This document shows positions 42,847 through 51,412 of a stretch of DNA of 64,000 nt, one piece after another; position 1 is the first letter of the stretch, and each line of letters begins with the position of its first letter. Source of the DNA: Hydrogenophaga sp. IBVHS1. GTDB lineage: Bacteria; Pseudomonadota; Gammaproteobacteria; Burkholderiales; Burkholderiaceae_C. Under the pieces are notes generated by a model. That model was not told where the DNA came from. It worked only from the letters and a program-made list of their open reading frames with translations, and did not search any database. The stretch covers positions 386,304 to 450,303 of the forward strand of contig NZ_NFUU01000003.1 in assembly GCF_002127265.1 (NCBI RefSeq), written 5' to 3'. The position numbers and the translations under genes were made by a program.

Positions 42847-43662
42847 TTACTTTCCTCCGAACAGGCGCTTGAAGAAGCCCGTCTTTTCCGCCTCGATGAA
42901 GCGCAGCGGTTTGTCCGCGCCCAGGAAGCGGTCGATCACATCGCTGTAGGCTTCTGCCACATCGGTGCCCTTGAGGTGGATGGCTGGCGTGCCCTGGTTG
43001 GACGCGGTCAGCACGTTCTCACTCTCCGGGATCACGCCGATCAACTTGATGCGCAGGATGTCCTGGATGTCCTGCAACGAGAGCATCTGGCCATCGGCCA
43101 CACGCGAGGGGTTGTAGCGCGTGATGAGCAAATGTTCCTTGATCGGGTCTTTGCCATCGATGGCGCGTTGCGTCTTGCTCCCGAGCATGCCCAGAATGCG
43201 GTCTGAATCGCGCACGCTGGACACCTCCGGGTTGGTGACGATGAGCGCTTCGTCGGCGTAGTGCATGGCCATGAGCGCACCGGTCTCGATGCCGGCGGGC
43301 GAATCGCACACGATGTACTCGAAACCCATGGCGGTCAGGTCGGTCAGGACCTTGTGCACGCCTTGCTGGCTGAGGGCGTCCTTGTCGCGCGTCTGGCTCG
43401 CGGCCAGCACAAACAGGTTCTCGCACTGTTTGTCCTTGATCAGCGCCTGGTTCAGGTTGGCTTCTCCCTGAATCACGTTGATCAGGTCATAGACCACGCG
43501 CCGCTCGCAACCCATGATGAGGTCGAGGTTGCGCAAACCGACGTCGAAATCGATGACGGCGGTCTTGTGTCCGCGCAGGGCGAGGCCGGTGGCGAAGCTG
43601 GCGCTGGTGGTGGTTTTGCCCACCCCGCCTTTGCCAGATGTGACAACAACGATCTTGCTCAT
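42847..43662 (-). CDS. minD: Septum site-determining ATPase MinD
   Basis: A 271-residue ParA-family ATPase. The deviant Walker A motif is [14 protein letters not shown] at the N-terminus. The membrane-targeting helix is at the C-terminus ([14 protein letters not shown]). The start at 43662 is fixed by the Walker position. MinD recruits MinC to the membrane and oscillates with MinE. Confidence 0.97.
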   Translation of the reverse strand: MSKIVVVTSGKGGVGKTTTSASFATGLALRGHKTAVIDFDVGLRNLDLIMGCERRVVYDLINVIQGEANLNQALIKDKQCENLFVLAASQTRDKDALSQQGVHKVLTDLTAMGFEYIVCDSPAGIETGALMAMHYADEALIVTNPEVSSVRDSDRILGMLGSKTQRAIDGKDPIKEHLLITRYNPSRVADGQMLSLQDIQDILRIKLIGVIPESENVLTASNQGTPAIHLKGTDVAEAYSDVIDRFLGADKPLRFIEAEKTGFFKRLFGGK

Positions 43663-43696
43663 GGTGAGAAATCTTTCTGATTCGAAAAAAGGGGAG

Positions 43697-44464
43697 TCAG
43701 GCGCCGATGGCATCGACCACCAGCCGGTCGCCCTCGGGCCCCGGCACCAGGCGCACCTGCGCGGGTTTGCCCAGCAGCGTGCTGGGCCAGGGAATTTCGC
43801 TGGTGCGGTAGATACCGGCAATGGAAACCAGCTCGGGCGCCATGCCCAGCGTGAAGATGCGCGCTTCGTTGTTGCCCCTGGCGCCGGCAATGGCCTTGCC
43901 ACGCAAGGGCGCATACACATGAATGTGTCCGTCGGCAATGACTTCTGCACCTGGATTGACCATGGCCATGACCACCAGATCGCGGCCCCTGGCATACACC
44001 TGCTGCCCCGATCGAAGCGGCTTGTCGATCACCAGCGCACCCTGGGCAGGCGGGGGTGCCTGGACGGGCTCGGTTTGAACTGCTTCGATCTCGGTGGGGG
44101 TGACAGCCAGGGGGGCACGGTGCACGGAAGCATCGGGCGTGGGTGTAAGACCAGCGGCCATGGCCAGGTGGGTCTGTTCGATGGTGCCACCACGCACGGC
44201 CAGAGGCAGCAGACGGTACTGCCGCAGCAGCGTCTGCAGTGCACCGAAGTCCGGCAAGGCATTGGCCTCGGCCACGTTCAAGGGATGCAGATCGATGACC
44301 AGCGGATCGTGGTCGAAGAAATCCGGTACGTCGCCAAACCGCTGGGCAAGTTCCTCGCTCAGGCGCTGAAGATCGGAGGACTTGAGCATGAGCGCCACGA
44401 GGGGCAACTGGGCGCTCTTGATTTCGAAGGTGGCGGGTGTGTTTCCTGCGAGGGCAACAGACAT
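43697..44464 (-). CDS. minC: Septum formation inhibitor MinC
   Basis: A 255-residue protein starting at ATG 44464; a TTG six bases upstream is also possible. The N-terminal FtsZ-binding domain (FEIKSAQLPLVALMLKSSDL) and the C-terminal beta-helix domain (LRSGQQVYARGRDLVVM, then ADGHIHVYAPLRGKAIAGAR) are both complete. They are joined by a Pro/Ala-rich linker. It blocks FtsZ ring assembly away from mid-cell. First gene of minCDE. The ori-like region lies upstream. Confidence 0.95.
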   Translation of the reverse strand: MSVALAGNTPATFEIKSAQLPLVALMLKSSDLQRLSEELAQRFGDVPDFFDHDPLVIDLHPLNVAEANALPDFGALQTLLRQYRLLPLAVRGGTIEQTHLAMAAGLTPTPDASVHRAPLAVTPTEIEAVQTEPVQAPPPAQGALVIDKPLRSGQQVYARGRDLVVMAMVNPGAEVIADGHIHVYAPLRGKAIAGARGNNEARIFTLGMAPELVSIAGIYRTSEIPWPSTLLGKPAQVRLVPGPEGDRLVVDAIGA

Positions 44465-44618
44465 GGGCAAAGATGGATCCAGAAACAGGCCCGCCGCAGG
44501 AATGCCTTGTGGGCATGACCGGCCATGAAGCGGCGCATCTTAGCAGCCGCTCACCATGATTTTTGCCAGCGACCGTGCGCAGGTGTCAGCGCATGTTTCC
44601 ATGTGTGGCTGACAAAGC

Positions 44619-44835
44619 TGTGTGTAACTTTTGAACAAGTGCCCTGTTGTCCACAGCAAAACACCGTCCGGCCAACTTGTCCCTTTCAGAGGCATTCGAC
44701 AACAGGCCTCTTCACACAGGGTTTTCGGGAACACAAGTCCTTGATGGACAAAGAGAAAGGGCGCTTGTCCACAAAGAACAGCGCCCTCTACTACTACTGC
44801 TATCTTGTATTTAAAGATCTATAAGAAGAAGACAG
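44619..44835. other. Candidate DnaA-dependent replication origin (oriC-like)
   Basis: Non-coding region between minC and a Spy-like gene. DnaA-box-like TTGTCCACA (one mismatch from TTATCCACA) occurs at 44647-44655 and 44765-44773. Weaker matches are TGTGTGTAA at 44619-44627 and TGATGGACAA at about 44742. The second box sits inside a perfect AGGGCGC/GCGCCCT dyad (44758-44764, 44781-44787). It is followed by CTACTACTACTGCTA (about 44787-44802) and an AT-rich stretch with ATTTAAAGATCTATAAGAAG. DnaA box, GC cluster, CTA trinucleotides and AT-rich DNA in this order match the basal unwinding element of bacterial origins. No dnaA or parB gene is in the window, so this is a sequence-based proposal. 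Confidence 0.55.
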
Positions 44836-44852
44836 ACAGCGAAATCCGGAGA

Positions 44853-45425
44853 TCAGCCCTTCATTCCATCCTTGTGATGAGGGTGTCCACCGTGATGACC
44901 TTTGTGGTGCATGCCGCCACGCTGCAGGCCCATGGCGTACTTGTCGTCGAAGACCTTTTTCTGATCGACGTTGAGAACCGCGTAGAAGCTCTTGATGGCT
45001 TCGGTGCGCTGAGACATGCGTGCATCGCGTTCGGCTTTCATGGCCTGCATCTTGTCCAGGCGTTGTGGTGTGGTCAGCTTGGACCAGTCTTCACGAGGCG
45101 CATGGGCTGCCGGTCGGCCTTGCGGCTGGGTGCGTGCCACAAAAGCGTTCCAGGCCGGTTCCTGCTCTGAGGTGAGCTTGAGTTCGGACTTGAGCTGCGC
45201 CTGGCGGTCGGCCATTTTTTTCTGCATGCGTTCCATGCGCTCGGCGTGGCGCTGGGTGTGCTTCTGTGCTTCGGCCTGCGGTGAGGCCTGGGGGGTGGCA
45301 GATTGCGCGACGGGCGGGCTGGCAGGAGCCTGGGCCATGCCCTGTGCGATGGCGGTGGCGGAGATGCCGACAAAGGCCGTGGCCAGCATGGCGGCGATCA
45401 GGGAGCGTTTTGGAAGCAGTTTCAT
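44853..45425 (-). CDS. Spy/CpxP-like periplasmic protein
   Basis: A 190-residue protein. The signal peptide is MKLLPKRSLIAAMLATAFVG, cleaved near AIAQ. The mature part is a long helical region rich in His, Met, Lys and Gln (HTQRHAERMERMQKKMADRQ) with two LTxxQ-type segments (LKLTSEQEPAW, LNVDQKKVF). The C-terminal tail is HHKGHHGGHPHHKDG. The family comprises metal-stress chaperones such as Spy and CpxP. The His/Met-rich tail and the neighbouring copper genes suggest metal binding. Confidence 0.78.
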   Translation of the reverse strand: MKLLPKRSLIAAMLATAFVGISATAIAQGMAQAPASPPVAQSATPQASPQAEAQKHTQRHAERMERMQKKMADRQAQLKSELKLTSEQEPAWNAFVARTQPQGRPAAHAPREDWSKLTTPQRLDKMQAMKAERDARMSQRTEAIKSFYAVLNVDQKKVFDDKYAMGLQRGGMHHKGHHGGHPHHKDGMKG

Positions 45426-45491
45426 GAAGGTCTCCTTGAGACATTGGGGAAGAAACACCACATTGCCGGGAAGTCGGTGTGTGGAATGGCT

Positions 45492-46025
45492 TCAGTGTCG
45501 GGTTCGCGTGTTTCCCCGCGGTGCGGCCGATGTGGCCGGTGTGTAAAGTTTTGTGCCGCTTTTTGTCTCGGTGTCGGGCTCGCTGCCGGGGTGGCTCAGG
45601 TCGTCCAGGATCGGGCAGTGCGGTCGGTCATCGCCAGGACAGAGCGCCAGCAGGTGGCTCAGCGTGCGTTGCATTGATTGCAGGGCTTCGATGCGCTGGT
45701 GAAGCTCATCCACGTGCTTCTGGGCCACTCGCTTCACACTTTCGCTGCTGCGCCTGCGGTTGTGCCACAGGCTCACGAGTTCGGTGATGGCTTCGAGGCC
45801 AAAGCCCATGTCGCGCGAACGCCGGATGAAGCGCAGGGTGTGGACATCGGCCTCGCTGTACTGGCGGTAGTTGCTGTCGGTCCTGGGCACAGCGGCCAGC
45901 AGGCCGAGGCTTTCGTAGTGGCGCAACATCTTGGGCGAGATGCCGCTGAGTTGCGCTGCCTTGCCGATGCTCACCGGCCAGTGATTGCCCTGCATTTCCT
46001 GGATGGGAAGGGTCCGGGTCGGCAT
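45492..46025 (-). CDS. cueR: Copper-responsive MerR-family regulator CueR
   Basis: A 177-residue regulator. The MerR helix-turn-helix is WPVSIGKAAQLSGISPKMLR, then HYESLGLLAAVPRTDSNYRQ. The Cu(I) site is the loop CPGDDRPHCPI with Cys129 and Cys137, the eight-residue spacing used by CueR. The C-terminal 35 residues are a longer, Ser/Thr-rich tail than usual. It is co-directional with copZ, 5 bp after it. It is expected to bind both 19-bp operators upstream. Confidence 0.9.
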   Translation of the reverse strand: MPTRTLPIQEMQGNHWPVSIGKAAQLSGISPKMLRHYESLGLLAAVPRTDSNYRQYSEADVHTLRFIRRSRDMGFGLEAITELVSLWHNRRRSSESVKRVAQKHVDELHQRIEALQSMQRTLSHLLALCPGDDRPHCPILDDLSHPGSEPDTETKSGTKLYTPATSAAPRGNTRTRH

Positions 46026-46030
46026 GGCAA

Positions 46031-46228
46031 TCAGGCCTCGACCTGGTAGCCTTCCTCGCGGATCGCCTCGGCCAGCGCTTCTCTCGCTTGCGTGGTGTCC
46101 ACTTCCACCCGGTTGCTTGCCCGGTCGATTCGCACCTGCGCCTGGGGATCGAGCTGGCGGATGGCACTGGTCACCGCTTTCTCGCAGTGGCCACAGGTCA
46201 TGCCCTTGACGTTGAATATCTGGTTCAT
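46031..46228 (-). CDS. copZ: Copper chaperone CopZ
   Basis: A 65-residue heavy-metal-associated domain with the metal-binding motif GMTCGHCEKAV and a normal beta-alpha-beta-beta-alpha-beta pattern. It carries Cu(I) to CopA or CueR. Its promoter has a MerR-type palindrome about 50 bp upstream. Confidence 0.92.
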   Translation of the reverse strand: MNQIFNVKGMTCGHCEKAVTSAIRQLDPQAQVRIDRASNRVEVDTTQAREALAEAIREEGYQVEA

Positions 46229-46274
46229 GGTGATTCCTTTGGTGGGGAGGGATGGAACATGGCTGCATTCTTAT

Positions 46275-46293
46275 CCTTGACATGGTGTCAAGG
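46275..46293 (-). promoter_or_regulatory. CueR operator/promoter for copZ-cueR
   Basis: Perfect palindrome CCTTGACA-TGG-TGTCAAGG. On the minus strand it sits between a TTGACC -35 (46297-46292) and an AT-rich -10 (AAGAAT or TAAGAA, depending on a 19- or 18-bp spacer). The over-long spacer is the mark of MerR-activated promoters. Confidence 0.7.
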
Positions 46294-46344
46294 TCAAGGC
46301 ATTTCAACTCCACAATCCCGTCACAGTTGGCAACAACGCGCCGC

Positions 46345-46375
46345 TTGACCTTGCCATGGTGGTAAAGCTTATGCT
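46345..46375 (+). promoter_or_regulatory. CueR-controlled promoter of copA
   Basis: TTGACC (-35, 46345-46350), a 19-bp spacer and TATGCT (-10, 46370-46375). The spacer contains the imperfect dyad CCTTGCCA-TGG-TGGTAAAG (46349-46367), similar to the copZ operator. The start codon of copA lies only 7 bp after the -10, so transcription would start at or beside it. Confidence 0.75.
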
Positions 46376-46381
46376 GCCTTC

Positions 46382-48706
46382 ATGAATACGATCGTTGCTT
46401 CAACCCGACCTGGCGACCTGCTCTCTCAGGCGCCACGCATCCAGATTGACCTGAGCATTGGTGGAATGACCTGTGCTTCGTGTGTGACGCGTGTGGAGAA
46501 AGCACTCACCAAACAGCCAGGCGTGATCGACGCCTCGGTGAACCTGGCCACTGAGTCGGCACGTGTGACGCTCACAGCGGGCGACGAAGCGGAGGGGTTG
46601 GCGCGCATCAAGAGGGCGGTGCGCGATGCGGGCTACGAACCCCGCGCGCAGGACGCCCTGAACGATGTGATCGAGCCGCGCCTGTTCGGTGTGCCGCAGA
46701 GTTTCCTGCCGGTCTTGATCGGCATGCTGTTGTCGGCACCGCTGGTGGTTCCCATGGTGGGCGATCTTTTCGACCGCCACTGGATGTTGCCCGCCTGGAT
46801 GCAGTTCCTGCTGGCCACACCGGTGCAGTTCGTGCTGGGCGCGCGCTTCTACCGCGCAGGCTGGCACGCGCTCAAGGCGTTCACCGGCAACATGGAATTG
46901 CTGGTTTCCATCGGCACCACGGCGGGGTGGGCGCTCTCGACCTGGCTGTGGTGGCGCGCGGAGCCTGGCGAGATGGTGCACCTCTATTACGAAGCTTCCG
47001 CGGTGGTGATCACGCTGGTGTTGCTGGGCAAGTGGCTGGAACTGCGCGCCAAGCGCCAGACCACCGAAGCCATCCGGGCATTGCAGGCGTTGCGTCCTGA
47101 ACGTGCGCATCTTCTTCCCGATGGTGTGCGCCGAACCGAGTTGACCGATGTGGCAGTGGATGAGTTGTTGCCTGGCGATGTGGTGCGCGTGCTGCCAGGC
47201 GAACGTTTTGCCGCCGATGGCGAGTTGGTGCAGGGTCGCACGCAGGCCGATGAATCCATGTTGACCGGTGAAGCGATGCCGGTGCCCAAGGACGTGGGCG
47301 ATGCGGTGACGGGTGGCTCGCTCAATGGCGAAGGAGCGGTGGACGTGAAGGTGCGTGCGATCGGCGCACAGAGCGTGCTCTCGCGAATCATTGGTCTGGT
47401 GCAGGACGCGCAGGCCACCAAAGCACCGGTGCAGCGCATGGTGGATCAGGTGGCCGCGGTGTTCGTGCCGGTGGTGCTGGTGATTGCGCTCGTGACGCTG
47501 GTGGCCTGGCTGTGGACCGGAGCGCCGCTGGAAGAAGCCCTGCTGCACGCGGTGGCGGTGCTGGTGATTGCGTGCCCCTGCGCCCTGGGGCTCGCCACGC
47601 CCACGGCCATCATGGCTGGCACCGGTGTGGCAGCCCAGCACGGCATCCTCATCAAGGACGCTCAGGCGCTCGAGATCGCGCACCAGGTGGACACCGTGGC
47701 CTTCGACAAGACCGGCACCCTCACCGAAGGCCACCCGCGCTTGCTCGTGATCGAAGCGGTGCCGGGGGTGGACGAGATCGCCGTGTTGCAGACCGCCGCG
47801 GCGCTGCAGGCGCAGAGCGCCCATCCGCTGGCCCGCGCCGTGGTGGAAGCGGCTCTGGCGCGCTCGATCGTGATCCAGCCGGACGCCGCCAGCGATGTGC
47901 AGGCTGTGTCCGGCCGAGGCAGCGAGGGCCGTGTGAACGGCACCTGGCTGGCGCTCGGCAGCCTGCGCTGGATGGAAGAACTGGGCGCTTCCCTGGGGCC
48001 ACTCGAGGAACGCGCACGGGTGCTGCAGTCGCAAGGTGCCACGGTGTCGGTGCTGGCCAGCCAGTCGCCTGGTGATGCCGCATCGGCAGCCACCTGGACA
48101 CCGCTGGCGCTGCTGGCGTTTGGCGACGAACCCAAGGCCGGCGCGGCGCAGGCGATTGCGGATTTGCGCAGCAAGGGCATGCGTCTTTACATGATTTCGG
48201 GCGACAACCGGGGTGCTGCGTTCGCGATGGCTGCGCGCCTTGGATTGCGCGCCAGCGAAGGCGAGGTGATCGCCGAAGTGTTGCCGGGCGACAAGGCCGC
48301 GATGGTTAGAAAACTCAAAACTTCGGGCGCCGGTGAAGCCCTGCACACGGTTGCGATGGTGGGCGATGGCGTGAACGACGCGCCCGCGCTGGCCGCTGCC
48401 GATGTGGGGATGGCCATGAGCCACACGCAAGGTGGTGGCTCCGATGTCGCCATGCACGCGGCGGGCATCACGCTCATGCGTGGCGACCCGCTGCTGGTGG
48501 CCGCTGCGCTCGAAATTTCTCGCCGCACCGTGAGCAAGATCCGGCAGAACCTGTTCTGGGCATTTGCCTACAACGTGGCTGGTATTCCGCTGGCTGCTCT
48601 GGGCTTTCTGAGCCCGGTGGTGGCGGGCGCGGCCATGGCACTGAGCTCGGTGAGTGTGGTGAGCAATGCGCTGCTGCTCAAACGCTGGAAGCCGCCATCG
48701 CGTTGA
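46382..48706 (+). CDS. copA: Copper-exporting P1B-type ATPase CopA
   Basis: A 774-residue inner-membrane pump. One N-terminal metal-binding domain is present (GGMTCASC, Cys31 and Cys34). About eight hydrophobic helices carry the CPC motif at residues 398-400 (IACPCALGLATPT). The phosphorylated Asp442 is in FDKTGTLTEGHP. The actuator TGEAMPV, nucleotide-binding SAHPLARAVVEAA and GDGVNDAPALAAADVG motifs are intact. It exports Cu(I) from the cytoplasm. It is divergent from copZ-cueR. Little or no leader is left upstream of the ATG, so the mRNA may be leaderless. Confidence 0.95.
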   Translation: MNTIVASTRPGDLLSQAPRIQIDLSIGGMTCASCVTRVEKALTKQPGVIDASVNLATESARVTLTAGDEAEGLARIKRAVRDAGYEPRAQDALNDVIEPRLFGVPQSFLPVLIGMLLSAPLVVPMVGDLFDRHWMLPAWMQFLLATPVQFVLGARFYRAGWHALKAFTGNMELLVSIGTTAGWALSTWLWWRAEPGEMVHLYYEASAVVITLVLLGKWLELRAKRQTTEAIRALQALRPERAHLLPDGVRRTELTDVAVDELLPGDVVRVLPGERFAADGELVQGRTQADESMLTGEAMPVPKDVGDAVTGGSLNGEGAVDVKVRAIGAQSVLSRIIGLVQDAQATKAPVQRMVDQVAAVFVPVVLVIALVTLVAWLWTGAPLEEALLHAVAVLVIACPCALGLATPTAIMAGTGVAAQHGILIKDAQALEIAHQVDTVAFDKTGTLTEGHPRLLVIEAVPGVDEIAVLQTAAALQAQSAHPLARAVVEAALARSIVIQPDAASDVQAVSGRGSEGRVNGTWLALGSLRWMEELGASLGPLEERARVLQSQGATVSVLASQSPGDAASAATWTPLALLAFGDEPKAGAAQAIADLRSKGMRLYMISGDNRGAAFAMAARLGLRASEGEVIAEVLPGDKAAMVRKLKTSGAGEALHTVAMVGDGVNDAPALAAADVGMAMSHTQGGGSDVAMHAAGITLMRGDPLLVAAALEISRRTVSKIRQNLFWAFAYNVAGIPLAALGFLSPVVAGAAMALSSVSVVSNALLLKRWKPPSR

Positions 48707-48775
48707 ATTTCTTGACCCACATCAATGCAGCGGTCGCTGTCTTGCCGGATGCTTCAGGCTCCGAGGAGACAGCCC

Positions 48776-49372
48776 ATGAACCGAGAAGCCCTGCGCGTCA
48801 TTCGCGATGAACATGCCAGTCTGGCCGCCATGCTGCAATCGCTGTTGCAGATGATCCAGCGCGGCCCTGAGCCACAGGGCAGAGATCAGCATGAGCTGTT
48901 TTTCGACGTGCTGCGGGCGATGTTGTTCTACATCGATGAATTTCCCGAAAAGCTGCACCACCCGAAGGAATCCAATCTGCTTTTCCCGCGCGTGGCGCGC
49001 GCGGCGCCGCAGGTGATGGCCACGATCGAGCAGCTCGAAAGCGATCACATGGCGGGGGAGGCGCAGGTGCGCGAACTCATGCACCTCTTGATGGCCTGGG
49101 AATACCTGGGTGAAACGCGCCGCCCGGCTTTTGAGGCAGAAGCGAAGCGGTACGTTGCTTTTTATCTCGAGCACATGCGGCTGGAAGAATCGGTGGTGCT
49201 GCCCGCCGCGGAGCAGTCGCTCGACGAGGGCGACTGGCACGCACTGAATGTGGCGTTCGCGACAAACCGCGACCCCTTGAACAGCCGCACGCCGCGCGAC
49301 CCGCAGTTCGACCGTCTGTTCACCCGGATCGTGATGCAAGCACCCGCGCCGGTGGGCCTCGGGGAGCTCTGA
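48776..49372 (+). CDS. Hemerythrin-like HHE domain protein
   Basis: A 198-residue helical protein starting at 48776 after a GAGGAGA site. Histidines and acidic residues sit in the bundle at RDEHASLAAML, YIDEFPEKLHHPKE, LESDHMAGEAQV and YLEHMRLEESVVLP, the pattern of the HHE/hemerythrin family with a di-iron site. It may scavenge or sense oxygen, NO or oxidants. It stands alone between copA and an MFS gene. Confidence 0.88.
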   Translation: MNREALRVIRDEHASLAAMLQSLLQMIQRGPEPQGRDQHELFFDVLRAMLFYIDEFPEKLHHPKESNLLFPRVARAAPQVMATIEQLESDHMAGEAQVRELMHLLMAWEYLGETRRPAFEAEAKRYVAFYLEHMRLEESVVLPAAEQSLDEGDWHALNVAFATNRDPLNSRTPRDPQFDRLFTRIVMQAPAPVGLGEL

Positions 49373-49399
49373 CCCGGCTTCGCACACAATGGCCGGGCC

Positions 49400-50620
49400 A
49401 TGGTCCGCGCCACCTCATCCGCACCGATAGACGAAACCGTCGACACCACGCCGTACGTGTGGCTGGCGCTGGCGCTTTCTTTGGGCGCGGCGGTGTCGCT
49501 GGGCATCACCCGTTTTGCCTATGGGCTGCTGCTGCCGCCGATGCGGGAAGACCTGGGCTGGAGCTACACGCTGGCCGGCGCAATGAACACCTTCAACGCG
49601 CTGGGCTACCTGATCGGCGCGCTCGCCACGCCCTGGCTGATGCGGCGTGTGCCACCCACGCGGCTGCTGCTCGTGGGCTCGTTGCTGGCGTCGCTCTTCA
49701 TGGCGCTGAGTGGTTTCTTTTCTGCCGCGGCGCCGCTGCTGGCCCAGCGGTTGCTGGCGGGCGTGGCGAGCGCGCTGGTGTTCATCGCCGGGGGCTTGCT
49801 GGCGGCACGACTGGGCTCGCACCAGCCCCGGCGCAGCGGTTTTCTGCTGGGGATTTACTACGGCGGCACGGGTCTGGGCATTGTGATCTCGGCGCTGGGT
49901 GTGCCACCGGTGCTGGCGGCAGCGGCGCAGCAGCCGCATGCATGGGCCTGGGCGTGGTGGATGCTCGCGCTGGTCTGCCTTCTGGCCACCGCGCTCATGG
50001 CCTGGCCCGCGCGGGTGCTGGCTCGGCACCCCGCGCCGCCCAGCCATGCGCTGAACCAGGGCACACGCGTGTACCGGACGCGCGACTTTGCCTTTGCGCT
50101 CGCTGGCTACGCCGGCTTCGGCGTCGGCTACATCGGCTACATGACCTTCGTGATCGCGTTGCTGCGCGAGCAGGGCAGCAGTGCCACGCAGATCACGCTG
50201 TTCTACACGTTGCTGGGTGTGGCGGTGCTGGCCTCGTCGCGCATCTGGGCCGGCCTGCTGGACCGCCACCGAGGCGGAGTGCCGCTGGCGCTGCTCAATG
50301 CCCTGCTGGGCGTGGCGGCCATCGTGCCCGCGCTCACCGCCGTGTGGCCACTGGTGATGGCCTCTGGCCTGCTGTTCGGCGGTGTGTTTCTTTCGGTGGT
50401 GGCTTCCACCACCGCACTGGTGCGCCACAACCTGCCGCCTGCGCAATGGGCAGCCGGCATCAGCGCCTTCACCATCGTGTTTGCCGCTGGGCAGATCGTG
50501 GGACCCACCGTGGTGGGCTTCATCTCCGACGGCCCTGGGGGCCTGGCGCGCGGCCTGCTGTTTTCGGCCGGCGCGCTGTGGGTGGGTGCTGCGCTGGCTT
50601 CGCGCCAGCGCGCACTCTGA
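49400..50620 (+). CDS. MFS transporter, YbfB/YjiJ type
   Basis: A 406-residue inner-membrane transporter with about twelve hydrophobic helices. The first helix region LGAAVSLGITRFAYGLLLPP, followed by MREDLGWSYTLAGAMNTFNA, is the signature of the YbfB/YjiJ subgroup. A central cytoplasmic loop contains ARVLARHPAPP. Substrate unknown. Confidence 0.85.
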   Translation: MVRATSSAPIDETVDTTPYVWLALALSLGAAVSLGITRFAYGLLLPPMREDLGWSYTLAGAMNTFNALGYLIGALATPWLMRRVPPTRLLLVGSLLASLFMALSGFFSAAAPLLAQRLLAGVASALVFIAGGLLAARLGSHQPRRSGFLLGIYYGGTGLGIVISALGVPPVLAAAAQQPHAWAWAWWMLALVCLLATALMAWPARVLARHPAPPSHALNQGTRVYRTRDFAFALAGYAGFGVGYIGYMTFVIALLREQGSSATQITLFYTLLGVAVLASSRIWAGLLDRHRGGVPLALLNALLGVAAIVPALTAVWPLVMASGLLFGGVFLSVVASTTALVRHNLPPAQWAAGISAFTIVFAAGQIVGPTVVGFISDGPGGLARGLLFSAGALWVGAALASRQRAL

Positions 50621-50624
50621 GGCT

Positions 50625-51233
50625 TTACTTCAGAAGTCCTTCGGCTTTCATGGCCGCTTGAACGGCGGGGCGTGCCCCCACGCGTTCGCGATAAGCCACC
50701 AGGTTCGCCAGGCCGGTGATGTCCACCCCCACGCGCGGCGCCCAGTTGGTCACGGTGAACAGGTAGCCATCGGCCACCGTGAAGTTCTCGCCCATGAGGT
50801 ACTGCTTGCCCGCCAGCTGGCTGTCGACCCAGGCAAGGCGCTGCGACAGTTTGGTCTTGGTGGCGGTCTTGAACTCTTCCGGCGTGGCGGGATTGAACAG
50901 CGGCGAAAAACCTTTGTGGATTTCGGTGCCGATGAAGGTCAGCCATTCCTGCAGGCGGTAGCGCGCCATGGTGCCGTTGGCTGGCGCCAGATTTTTCTGC
51001 GGCACCTGGTCGGCGATGTACTGCACGATGGCCGGGCCTTCGCGCAGGCGCTCGCCATTGTCGAGCTCGAGCAGCGGCACGTAACCCAGTGGGTTGATGG
51101 TGTAGTAGTCGGTGCCGTCGGGCAGCTGGTGCGTTTTGGTGGGCGCAGGCACGGCCTCGAAGGCCAGGCCGGCTTCGTGCAGAGCGATGTGCGGTGAGAG
51201 CGAGCAGGCGCCCGGGGAGTAATAGAGCTTCAT
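50625..51233 (-). CDS. Glutathione S-transferase, beta class
   Basis: A 202-residue enzyme. The N-terminus MKLYYSPGACSLSPHIALHE carries the catalytic Cys10 and substrate contacts of beta-class GSTs. The glutathione-binding PLLELDNGERLREGPAIVQY is intact, and the C-terminal helical domain has YLMGENFTVADGYLFTV. It conjugates or detoxifies electrophiles. Convergent with the MFS gene, 4 bp apart. Confidence 0.9.
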   Translation of the reverse strand: MKLYYSPGACSLSPHIALHEAGLAFEAVPAPTKTHQLPDGTDYYTINPLGYVPLLELDNGERLREGPAIVQYIADQVPQKNLAPANGTMARYRLQEWLTFIGTEIHKGFSPLFNPATPEEFKTATKTKLSQRLAWVDSQLAGKQYLMGENFTVADGYLFTVTNWAPRVGVDITGLANLVAYRERVGARPAVQAAMKAEGLLK

Positions 51234-51412
51234 GGTGGTTTTTCCTCAGGTCGATGCGCAGGATTCGGCATCTGCGCTGATCGTACTGGTGTCACGAATT
51301 TCCTGTGCCGCAGGGGTGGATGCCGCCTGTGCCGGGCAAATGGACTCATGTGCGGCATGCCGGGGCGGTATCGTCCGTACACAGATTTGCTCTCAACCAA
51401 GGACACCCCACC

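Noticed and set aside
44525..44824. Open frame of 99 codons across the ori-like region
   Set aside because: Residue composition is not protein-like (many Cys, Tyr run from CTA repeats), and the stretch is better explained as non-coding origin-like DNA.
46400..48457. Very long open frame antisense to copA (685 codons)
   Set aside because: His/Arg/Gly-rich translation typical of the complement of a high-GC gene, with no domain; the sense strand is an intact CopA.
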